A program made the translations under genes and the position numbers. A stretch of DNA of 64,000 bases from Saturnia japonica. Lineage: Eukaryota > Arthropoda > Insecta > Lepidoptera > Saturniidae. The notes beneath the pieces were generated by a model. It was not told the DNA's origin. It saw only the letters and a list, made by a program, of their open reading frames with translations, and ran no database searches. Location: assembly GCA_033032175.1 (NCBI GenBank), contig CM065318.1, forward strand, positions 8,866,001-8,930,000, read 5' to 3'. Below, piece after piece: positions 1-10,200 of the stretch. Within the stretch, counting starts at the first letter, position 1; the number at the start of each line of letters is the position of its first letter.

Positions 1-1535
1 AACAATCTACACATTGAGCTCCACATTCATTTATTCGATAAGAATTCGAAAATTATAATTAAAAAGTGTAATTGTGTAGACTATACTGCCAGCGGAGATT
101 TTTTTTTATGATATCAAACCCTCTTTTTATTTAAGTTCCGCCTGAATAATCATAAGACTCATTCAAAACCAAATTTCCAGGGGGATTTCGATACTTTACG
201 TTTTTATTATAAATATAGATATATTCTATATCATCAAAAATACTATTATGAAAACGAATATTATTTTCCCATGGAGTTAAATAATCTTAACTTTGATAAG
301 CCTAACGTAATAACCTCTAAGCCCAGTAGCGGCTTGATGGATGGTATAAATGTGTTATGTGTGCAATGTCAAGACGCCTTAAAATATACTATTGATTTTC
401 AATTAACATTACAAATTTATAATCTACGGTTCCGTAAATATACCTACACAAATTACTTGGTTACTCAGTCCCATGTTCCGAACCCAAGGTTGTTTTATAG
501 ATATTTATAGAAGTAAAATAATTGATACAAATTAATGTCCGTGGTAAGAAGGTATTTTTAAATTTAATTACGTTATGTTAACATTTTGAAAATTAAAATC
601 ATTTTAAACATACCTAGACAATGTTCTTAAAGTTTATCCCTTTATAAAATTTGCAGTTCAATTATCAGGAAATTACTGGTAAAGGCACTTAAAACTCTTA
701 AAAATACTCATAACACCTATTGAGAAAATACATTATTGGTCAATGTTCAAAATTTTACTAAATCATATAAATTTCAATGTTGGTATGTTGATATTACAAT
801 AATATGTTATAGGTATATATATTCGCATCAAATATATTTACCTAATAACAAATACAAATATTTCATGGAAATAAATAGTTGTCACATCAGATGAGACACC
901 TGACGAGAATCGAGGTCATAAGGGAGAGTGCATCAAGTATTGGGAAAGTAAGTGAAAGTTTAGTACTTACAAGCAAGACCTACACATGGAGATGAGATTG
1001 TATACGAGTATGTGTAATACCCAATACAAATTAAGAAGTTGAACGAAACGAAACCAAAAGTAACTTCATATTCACAGCTGTTTGAACATTTGAGAATTAC
1101 ATCATATTTTGACCGCTTTCTAAAGTAACCATATTTGTATTATAATTTATACTTGCAAGTAGATAAAATACTTAAAAATAAGTAAAAAGCATTTGATAGG
1201 CAATTTCTCAGTTTCTCTTGTTTATTTTCTATTCAATTCTTTTAATAAAAGGGGTTGACCAATAACCACTATAAAAAATAACTGTTTCATAGAAATATTG
1301 AAAAAAAAATGTTAAATAAAAATGTCTGTTATTTGTAATCCTAATCGTAAAAACAAAGCAGCTCTTTTAAACGGTATTTTTATTTTAAGTAGGTAGCAAC
1401 AAAATAGTGTCATTTTCGCTCAAAACTTTCAACTTAGCATGTTTTTCCTTTGAGGAATAAGAAATATTTAACTAGTTTGTTGGTATATTTTGATGGATAA
1501 AAATTCAAACGAACGTACTTTCACATTTATAATAT
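1..1535. other. AT-rich stretch, no gene recognised
   Basis: No coding signal that I can defend. The short open frame at 271-510 has no recognisable motif and no plausible splice context. The stretch could be an intron or the upstream flank of the sulfotransferase gene that begins to be visible at 7240. Confidence 0.4.
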
Positions 1536-1641
1536 ACTAACTGTGTCCTACGGTTTCACCCGTGTTAATTTTATACGACAAACACCGCGACGCTAACGCA
1601 CCCGGTTGGCCTATCATAATTAATTGTTCTTCCCGCAAGTA

Positions 1642-2943
1642 CAAGGTGTCCAGAAAGGGTATCGGGTATTTGTAAGTTCAATGAAACAAAAATTATTTGT
1701 ATGCAATAAAAAAGTTTATTGTTTATTATTAGCATATGAATTGGAGAATTATTTGGAAAAGATGATGTTATCCAAATGATGATCGTTACGTTGCTGGCAC
1801 TCTTCTAAACGGAAACGAAGATTGGCGATAACACGTTGACACATAGCTATCGATATTGCTGCCATTTCTGACCTGATGTTTTGCTTTAACTGGGTTAGAT
1901 TCATCGGATTGTTTTGATAAACCTTACTTTTAAGGTATCCCCATGCAAAATAGTCAAGCGGGCTAAGGTCGGGGCTTCTGGGAGGCCAGTTGATGTTACC
2001 CCTTCGCGAAATGACTGTATTAGGGAATAATTCGTTAACAACTTCCATTGAGTCATTTGAGGTATGGCAAGTGGCCCCATCTTGCTGGAACCACGTTCTT
2101 GAGTTGAAACCTGCAAACTCCTGCAACTCTGAGACCAAAAAATTTCGCAACATATCGCAATAACGGTCACTATTCACATTAATTGCTAGGCCTCGTTGAT
2201 CTTCATGAAAATAAGGACCAATTATGCCATTAGCAAACATAGCGGCCCAAACAACGACCTTTGGGCTATGCAGGGGTCGTTCATGCTTTCGTCTCGGATT
2301 CTCCACTGCCCAGTACCGACAATTCTGCTTATTAACATGACCATTCAGGTGAAAATTTGCTTCGTCACTGAACAGTATGTTGTTAAAGTTGTTAAATCGC
2401 TGCAGCATTTCGTTCGCAAAATTCAGTCGATTAGCATAGTCCGTATCCTTCAATTCTTGAACCAATAGAATTTTATAGGCTTTTAGATGTAAGTCTTTCT
2501 TTAAAATCGAATGTAAAGACGATTTTTTGATGTTCAACGCTTGGCTTCGCTTTCGGATGGATAAAGACGGATTTTGACGAACCGACGCCTCAACTTCTTC
2601 AATTGTTTCTTCATCGTGAACTGAACGAGGACGACCAGAGTTTTGAATTTTAACTGTCGCACCTGTATTCTCGAACATCCTGATCCATTTCCTAATGCTA
2701 TCGTCACTTGGCGCGTGGCGTGTACGATATTCCGCACGATAGAGACGTTGAGCAGTCACTATTGAATCACCATTACGATAATACGCTCGTACGCAAAATG
2801 CGCGATGCGTCCCGAGTACTGTTCCATCGTGACTAAAACTCCACAAAATGGCGGACGCCACGAACCCCTCCCCGCACCCTTTAGACGCCCCGTTTCGAAT
2901 ATGGCGCGAAAACAAATACCCGATACCCTTTCTGGACACCTTG
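1642..2943 (-). mobile_element. Tc1/mariner element, DD41D type, complete with both ends
   Basis: The element is 1302 bp. Its terminal inverted repeats, 1642-1672 and 2913-2943, are identical over 31 bp (outer bases CAAGGTGTCC) and are flanked by TA at 1640-1641 and 2944-2945, the expected Tc1/mariner target duplication. One long transposase frame fills the inside. Perfect ends and an open frame suggest a young insertion. The surrounding sequence rejoins cleanly across one TA to match other Helitron-like copies, so the target site is known. Confidence 0.93.
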
Positions 2944-2948
2944 TACAA
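1749..2948 (-). CDS. DD41D mariner transposase, open but without a good ATG
   Basis: The open frame is 399 codons. From the N-terminus it shows helix-turn-helix DNA-binding segments (about residues 50-160) with a GRPR motif near 106, then a DDE catalytic domain. The acidic triad is D195 (in FSDEANFH), D290 (in WFQQDGATCHT) and D332 (in SPDLSPLDYF). Forty-one residues separate the last two, which is the DD41D arrangement. Such enzymes cut at the inverted repeats and move the element by cut-and-paste. The frame continues upstream through the inverted repeat, so its first codons are an artefact. The first in-frame ATG is codon 91, inside the DNA-binding region. Related proteins would start near 'SFSHD' (residue 37), where an ATT codon precedes TTG. 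The start may be lost or non-AUG. No stop or frameshift is seen otherwise. Confidence 0.88.
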   Translation of the reverse strand: MYKVSRKGIGYLFSRHIRNGASKGCGEGFVASAILWSFSHDGTVLGTHRAFCVRAYYRNGDSIVTAQRLYRAEYRTRHAPSDDSIRKWIRMFENTGATVKIQNSGRPRSVHDEETIEEVEASVRQNPSLSIRKRSQALNIKKSSLHSILKKDLHLKAYKILLVQELKDTDYANRLNFANEMLQRFNNFNNILFSDEANFHLNGHVNKQNCRYWAVENPRRKHERPLHSPKVVVWAAMFANGIIGPYFHEDQRGLAINVNSDRYCDMLRNFLVSELQEFAGFNSRTWFQQDGATCHTSNDSMEVVNELFPNTVISRRGNINWPPRSPDLSPLDYFAWGYLKSKVYQNNPMNLTQLKQNIRSEMAAISIAMCQRVIANLRFRLEECQQRNDHHLDNIIFSK

Positions 2949-3520
2949 ATTATATTAACTTTTCAATATTTTCTAAACTATGTGTTCAAATTACATATTA
3001 TAAAGAGCAAAATTTAACTTCATAAAATTGTCTTTATGATGAAGAACAAAAGTTCTTATAATATAATTATAATTATAATATACATTCTTATAATATAATT
3101 CTTATATTACACAAGGATTAATATGCCATGCCTAAAAATAACGTTCAGAAATAACTTTTTAATTTTTAACAATTGTTTTTCACAAAATAACTTATTGCGG
3201 CTTTATATATAATTGATAGGCATATGCTATCACGGATTTTTTAGATATACTAAAGACCAATATTTTTGTAGAACATTGTATTTACGTATCATTAACATTA
3301 CGCCAGCGCACGCGGATAAAGCAGTTCGGGAGGAAATCCATCTCTGATTTACTTAACAAAAATCAATATTTAAGGCTAGATGATAGTTGTAGCCTAATAT
3401 TAGATAGCCTATACTATTCCTCGTGTTTCTGGCTACCATATATAAAAATAATTTTTCTAATCCGACTGGTAGTTCCAGAGATTAGCGTGTTTAAACAAAC
3501 AGAAAACTCTGTATTATATT

Positions 3521-4718
3521 ATAGTTATTACATTAGGACATTTTTCCTTGTTCCACCGGTAGCATCTATAAATAATATTCCACCATTATTTTTATTGTTA
3601 TATATTATTATTGTATTCTAACATTTGCTAGGAACTTACCCAATTTAAATAAAAATCGAAGACGGTGATACAAACGGACTTTCTCGATTTTGTAGGGTGA
3701 GAGTAATACGCTTTTTTGGACAATATTCGTTAATTAATTAATTATACTTTAGAAACAATTCACATACATAACGTCTACTTAATTTTACTGATGATATGTA
3801 CTCGATTCTACGCGCTCGTTGTATATGGCTAAAATATATGTATTATACTAAGTATATTCTGTAGTATATCAGTATATCTGTAGTACTGTGTATATATGTG
3901 CATTAAGATAAAACATTATATCAACATTATTTGAATTTTACGTAGGGACGCATCAATCTGGACAATCAATAAGAGATTAAGGAGTAGCTAGGAGTACATA
4001 AATCAGAGTTAGCAAATACTTATTAGAAAAACAAAAACAAACTAAAAGTGAACCATAACGACCATAAACTAGCAACACTAATTAGAGTTAGCAAATACTT
4101 ATTAGAAAAAAAAAAGAAGCGCACCATGACGACCATAAATAAACTAGTAATACTAACACATTTAATTGATTAGTCAACTTTTATTACCTCCAGCCATTTT
4201 GCTAAATGAGTTAATAATAATTATGTTAACAAAAAAGTTATATCAATCTAAACAATCACGTCGAACATTTGTTCGATAAAAATAATTCTTCATTTGAATT
4301 GACTGAAATTTTAGTTATCTGTATAATATGGTTTGTAAAACGATGATGATTGAATCTTTTCATAAAGTTAAAAAATGGAGTTTCGAACATTTTAAATTTC
4401 TAATATAAGTTAACCTCAGATCTATGTGATATATCATATTAAAGAGGGGTCAGCATAGCCTGGATATTGTCGGTTGAATATAGCCGCGCCGCTGCTAGGA
4501 ATGACAATTCATTTTGAAAAAGATCTATTCGAATCGAACTCTTATGAATAAAACATGAAGGGGTCAAATAGGGGATGAAATTTTGTATGAAGAACCCACT
4601 ATTTCTCAATTTAGGGATATGAAAGTTCATATGTATGATTTTAGGAAGAAATAAAAGGGTTTCGGTTTTTGAAAAATTAATCCGCAAGGTGGTATAATAA
4701 GGGTTGATTTACAATACC
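3521..4718. other. Non-coding stretch with a short tandem duplication
   Basis: No gene is seen. A unit of about 79 bp beginning 'agagttagcaaatactt' occurs at 4005-4083 and again, diverged, at 4084-4156. The rest is AT-rich and featureless to me. Confidence 0.5.
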
Positions 4719-5003
4719 ATACACATAGAGTGATAAATCCATCTATGGTGTTCTTTGGTTCATCGTGTTCAGAGATCAGTCGGTGTATATGCAATAATAT
4801 AGCCGAGTGGTAGGAATCGCGACCATCATACATATAATAATAAACACAAGTATGATTTTCTTTTGGTTTGTCGTGTTCCGAGATCAGTCGATTATATGCA
4901 GTAATATAGCGGCGTGGTAGATATCGCGACCACCATACACATAGTGATAAACACATTTTGATTTTCTTTTTGTATGTCGTGTTCCGAGATCAGTCGGTGT
5001 ATT
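4719..5003. repeat. Minisatellite, about 2.7 units of 107 bp
   Basis: Three head-to-tail copies share 'gttccgagatcagtcg' (or 'gttcagagatcagtcg'), 'aatatagc' followed by 'gtggta', and 'atcgcgaccaccata'. An open frame runs through them on the - strand with a repeated peptide containing RLISEHD. That frame is most likely a by-product of the repeat. Confidence 0.75.
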
Positions 5004-5884
5004 TCTATACTATCTATAGTAATTTAATAAAGCGGAAGAGTTTTTTTGTTTGTTATGATACGTAAATACAATTTGCTACAAAAATACTGATCTTTATGTT
5101 ATGTTATGTGGGCTCCACTTGTCCGCACTTAGACTCTTCCTAGGTCCATTGTGCGTAGATATTCCGATTGGCTATTCCAGCCAGCCCAACTCCGACCAGA
5201 AGCACAGAAGCCTCCTGGGGCATTCACAGGCTTCTCGAAGTGACCTCGGGTTTTTGAGGGTTTTCGCCCGTTGGGTTGCAACTACCGCGCATTTCAGGAC
5301 TACGTGGGTAGCGGTTTCTTCGCCCTCCATGCATGCTCTGCACATGGGACTGTCAGTGACACCTAGAACATAAAGGTGTTTGTTAAGTGAACAATGGCCA
5401 GTTATAGTGCCTACCATAACACGTAGATCACTTCTATTAAGACCAAGAAGTCGCCGCGACAATCGCGGTTCAGGGATGGGCAGTGTCTCCCTCGACTGTC
5501 TACAGTCACTGGCTGATCTTTAATATATATAAAAAAAAGTTCGTGATAGCATATGACTATCTCGGATACATAAGCCTCAAAAAGCTATTTTGTTACAAAC
5601 GATTGTTAATAATTAAAAAATGGTTTATGAACATTATTTTTAGGCATGGCATATTAATAATTATAACTAAAAGTTTCTTCGTCATGAAGAAAATTTTATA
5701 ATATAAAGTTAAGTTTTGCTCATTATAGTATGTTATTTAGACACATAGTTTAGGAGATAATAAAAATTCAAATAATTTGCACTTGCGACAAGAACAATAA
5801 TTATGATAGACTACACAGGTGCGTTGGCGTTATGGTGTTTATTGTATAAAATTTACATGGGTTTAACCGTGGGGCACAGCTAGT
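5004..5884 (+). mobile_element. Helitron-like element split by a LINE fragment
   Basis: It starts TC and ends CTAGT (5880-5884) after 'ccgtggggcacag', the same 3' end as at 41372. Without the insertion at 5097-5512 and its target duplication, the unit is about 455 bp. The middle resembles 58180-58540. No inverted ends are present, consistent with Helitrons. Confidence 0.62.
5097..5512 (-). mobile_element. 5'-truncated non-LTR retrotransposon fragment
   Basis: On the - strand the fragment reads as the end of an RNase H-bearing LINE polyprotein (R1/I/Jockey-like). It includes a helical LNRSDLRVMVGTITGHC segment and a zinc-knuckle-like C-x2-C...H-x4-C in SPMCRACMEGEETATHVVLKC (frame 5172-5462). 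It ends in a short CATAA repeat instead of poly-A. Exact 10-bp duplications of CTGATCTTTA flank it at 5087-5096 and 5513-5522. That is a clean target-primed insertion that carried only the 3' end. Confidence 0.82.
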
Positions 5885-7239
5885 TTAATTATAAACCATT
5901 AACGTAGTTAGGTAAATGTTTTTGATTATAAGATAAGTACTTCTGAATCTTTTTGTTCTTAAACGAATGAGATGAAATAAAAAACCAGTTTTATAGTTAG
6001 TTTCAAAAGTACATGACAGAGATTTTTACACGTCACTTGGCTTGGGTACACGACGAGATTTAAATAGCGGAATTCGTATATCTGTGTAAACGTGTTTATT
6101 ATTCTAAAAATAATTCTGCTATCTTTGCTTTGCAAAAAATTTTGTGGTATAAACTATAATTATAGTAGGTACATCAAACAAATAGAACTATTTATATGTG
6201 ATTTTAATTTTCGCCAAATAAAACGGTCAATGACCTAATTAATAACATTTGTCCCTGAAATAATAGATGTATCACCAGAATAAAATATTTATTACGCCTA
6301 TATACATTAATGTATTTTGCGTTTTTTTTTTTTTTTTGATGAATATTAAAAATTGATTTATGAGCATTATTTTTAGGCATGGCATATTAATCCTTACAAA
6401 CAAAAGTTGCTTCACCATAAAGACAATTTTATGAAATGAAATTTTGCCCTTTATAGCATGTTATTTGGACACATCGTTTAGGATATAAGAAATAATAAAA
6501 TAATTTTTATTTGCGGGAAGTGAAAACAATAAATTATGATAGGCCGTCAACGCACCGGGCGCGGTGTTTGACCGATAAAAACACGAGTGAAACTTTGAGG
6601 CACAGCTAGTTTCATTATAAAATAGCTTTTATATATAGGTAATTAATAAATTTTATTTCAGTTTTGTCGCATTAAAATATTAAACGTTAACATAGAAATT
6701 AATTTACAATGTTTTTATATGGCTTACGTTTAACCCCAATCTTTATGTATGTTATTGTGTTGATTTGGCCAAGGATGGTAACAATTTAAGCCTCGAAAAG
6801 AGACTGGCTTGGACTTTGTAATTGCCGCCGTTACGAATCTCCGATAAGTTTTTCCGTTACTAACCTACAAAACATTTTTAAAAAAATCCGCCGTGCTAGA
6901 GTACCAAAGAGGCCAACCTTATTCGTAATAGCTTTGGTTAGGATACGATAATAAATTATTACGTTCCTACAATCTAAATAAAGTACATTGATCAAAAACT
7001 ATTGTCATTATGATAGTTTATAAAGATCACGGTGAAGTTCTCTAGATAGGACATACCAAATTGCGATGTATTTAGAGGGACTGTGAGGGATTTATTAAAC
7101 ATGTAGGTATCGCAGTAGGAAACGAATGCTCTTCCACTTCCTTAAGTTGATTATGGTTCAATTATTCTTTTTAGCCAACACTTCATGCCTAGCAACGACA
7201 TAGATTGAGAAAATAATACAAAATATTGTTCTGTTTCAG
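5885..7239. other. Non-coding stretch holding a truncated Helitron-like copy
   Basis: A 5'-truncated copy of the Helitron-like unit lies at about 6338-6610 on the + strand, ending CTAGT at 6606-6610. A T-run of about 15 bases precedes it. Otherwise I see nothing. The 3' border is the CAG acceptor of the sulfotransferase exon at 7240. Confidence 0.5.
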
Positions 7240-10200
7240 TTCGTCTTCGACAACGGTACTCACGAAGATGGCCTTTTAACACGGGAAAAATTCATGGAAG
7301 TGAACGAGAGAATGGAGGCGCGCCGGGAGTTTTTGAATAATGCGTGTGCAAGGCTGGGTCTTGATAGTAAGAGCCATAAGCCCAACGCGTGGGAGTACTT
7401 AATAAACAGACAGTATCATGTTATTTGGTAAGAAATTTAATATTAGCTATAATATACAAATATATAAATACAAACAAATGCATTTAATATAAGAATCCAT
7501 CGCGTCCATCCATTTGTAAAATTTGTCGATGTAGATTATCACTAGTAGGGCATGAATGCTCGTACCTATAGAGTACTTACATATAATAAATGGTTTGAGG
7601 CTTATTAATTCTGAATTTATTAAGACACACTTCAATTTAATCAAATAATTACAGCGTACAGAACCGCGTCGACCGACGTGAGTACAAACCCCTATAAAGA
7701 GCTTAAGGTTCCGGTGGAGAATAAAATCGTGATAAAACCATAGCATAGAGTAGGGTGTTTTCTATCTGCCTGGCTAGTTATCACCTTTAAGTTATAAATA
7801 CAGAAAGAGTTAAGACAGGCATACTTGAGAGGCAGGACTGACCCACTACGCTTAGCATGCTACCATCTTCGAATTTACTATTAAACTTTGTAGTCTTATT
7901 TTCTTAAATATTTATTTAGATTGATGACAAGATCAATCACAGTGACTTATATTTTATGTAATACTGATAGATATCACAAATTTCAGGTGCAACATATTTA
8001 AAGCGGCTTCCACATCTTGGATGTACAATTTCAACTTGATGGCAAACTATTCCGCAGCATTTCTAGATAAAACAAAAGAAGTTCCTCTAGTTCTCGCGAG
8101 GAGAAAATACGCAAGACCCACAACGGAGATGATAAAGAAAGCGCAAGTGGATTCAATAACATTCCTCATCGTGCGGCACCCTTTGGAACGGCTGGCGTCA
8201 GCATATAACGACAAAATTGTACACGCGTGGCCGAAATCATTCCACGATAAACTAGGACGAATGATCATTAAGAAATACAGAAAGGTATGGTATAACAATA
8301 AAACATGTTGCGAAATCATGAAACAAGTATGTTCTTAATGAAACAGTGCGTAAACTTCACTGCATAAACATATTTTACAGTTAAATTATACAATTATTAC
8401 GAGTTTTTGTAAAGTCGGTAAAATTTATTTGCAATTCTTTTTTTTAACGATGCCTTTTTCTACTCATCTACATTCACTTTAAGTATTTCGTAGAAATACA
8501 ACTTCGAATTCGAATTTTATTACAATGATGGGTCAGTTGGTAGCGTGTACCGACTCCGCATCGATCGACGTGAGTTCGAGTCCCTGCAATGAGCCTGAGC
8601 TTTCTTTGAAGGAAAACATTGTGATAAAATCATAGCGTGGAGGTAAGGCTTTTCCTAATGCCCGCCTAGCTAGCTTGGTAGCTATGGCCACAACGCTAAA
8701 CCTATAACGATAAAAAGATACGAAAACATACTTTTTATCATTAAAATATAATAGATGATATTCATAGTTTTATAATAATATATATTCAATATATACAAAG
8801 GCCATATGAAACGAGTTACCTATATTGTCAACGGGTGAATAATTACGCTAATTAACGATAGTACCACAGATCCCTATACTACATTGTACATGAGGCGCTA
8901 AAGTCTCGCCCTCCAAGTCTTGGCCATGAACGGGACAAAACTTAGCATGACCACCCTCTCTACCCTACAGACGATCGCAGCCAAATAGCCTTATTTTGTG
9001 TTCCTGCGGTAAGTAGGGTTTCCAGAGCACCTAAAGGAAAGAGGAATTTCAAGATTGGCAACTCCTAGTTGATACCTTTGATGTTAGAAGCATCTCTGGG
9101 TAACCACTTACCTACTAGTAATGGTATTATGTTGCAGTACAATGTTTATCACCTTAGCTGTAGATATTAATAAAATAGATCGAATTTCTTGCCGGTTCTT
9201 CTTGATAACGGGGTATTTTCCCAACTGTATTATAGGTATTATCTCGGGACCTAAATTAAATAAACATTTTATTGATATGAGATGATTGTTAAAGGTCATT
9301 TGTTTTTCAAGTTAGTAACTTGTGTATTTCAGGCAATAAACAAGCCAGTGCCCACAGAAAAGTACCCACTTTTCGAAGAGTTTATTTCATATGTGTTGGA
9401 CGAATCTAAGTCGAAACGTAGCCTCGACATGCACTGGACTCCGTATACAGATTTTTGTACACCTTGCAGTTTTTCCTTTGACGTTATCCTGAAGTTTGAA
9501 ACATTGGATGTGAGTATATATTTTTTCTCTCTTTTGTTCTCTGTTCTCTGACTTTTGCAACTGGGGGGTATGCTAGCCCCATCGAAGCATACACAAGTTC
9601 CACAGAAGAAAGCAAAATAAAGCTAAACGGTTTGCCAATAACAACCGGGTATATACCAAATAAAATAAAATACATTGATTGTTTATAATTATATTATGTT
9701 TTTTCGAAAGCTTGCTCTTTGGCATTATATAATATGGAATACTATATCATTCAAACTACCACCTCGGCTTCGTATGGTAACGTGAATAAGAGAAGTCCAA
9801 TTTTCCATCAGTTTTTGACATGACGAGCTGTAATTGATTTTTATTTTCCAAAAAATAAAGGTCGACGCTAGGCCACAGTCGCGCCCGATATAAAGTGAAC
9901 ATGAGGCCGATAAATTTTCTCAACAAATTTATGCACTCTTCTCTAATAGATCTCACTATTGTATGACTTCGGAAAATAAAAGCATGTAGGCAGTACCCAT
10001 TCCTTTTGCGGTTCGCGTAATGATCAAAGCAATAAAAGGCTTATTGCGAATTAATGGAATATCGCGAAAGTATTGGTAGAAACCCTAGCGGCTGTTGATA
10101 GTCTTGAGATGGAATGGATAGCAATTTTTATTAACGAAATATCCGATTCAAGTCCAAAATTTAAGAAAGTAACAAAGGGATATGATCTCTTTCGTATATA

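Larger units (their letters stand above)
1536..3520 (-). mobile_element. Helitron-like element interrupted by a mariner
   Basis: Read on the - strand, the stretch from about 3520 down to 2944, continued at 1641-1536, matches the unit seen at 40880-41372 and 57950-58550. It shares the opening part (an A-rich start, then 'cacgctaatctctg'-like sequence), the middle block, and the 3' part around 'ggtgaaaccgtggggcaca'. The 3' end here is GTTAGT instead of the CTAGT of sister copies. CTAGT ends and lack of inverted repeats fit non-autonomous Helitrons. A complete mariner (1642-2943) sits between the two halves. Family assignment is inference from end structure. Confidence 0.6.

Noticed and set aside
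271..510. 79-codon open frame as a gene or sulfotransferase exon
   Set aside because: No motif, no membrane segment and no donor that would join in frame to 7240.
1901..2468. Other open frames overlapping the mariner transposase
   Set aside because: They are shadows of the real transposase frame on the - strand.
4627..4956. 109-codon frame with repeated peptide
   Set aside because: It arises from the minisatellite units and has no protein-like motif apart from the repeat.
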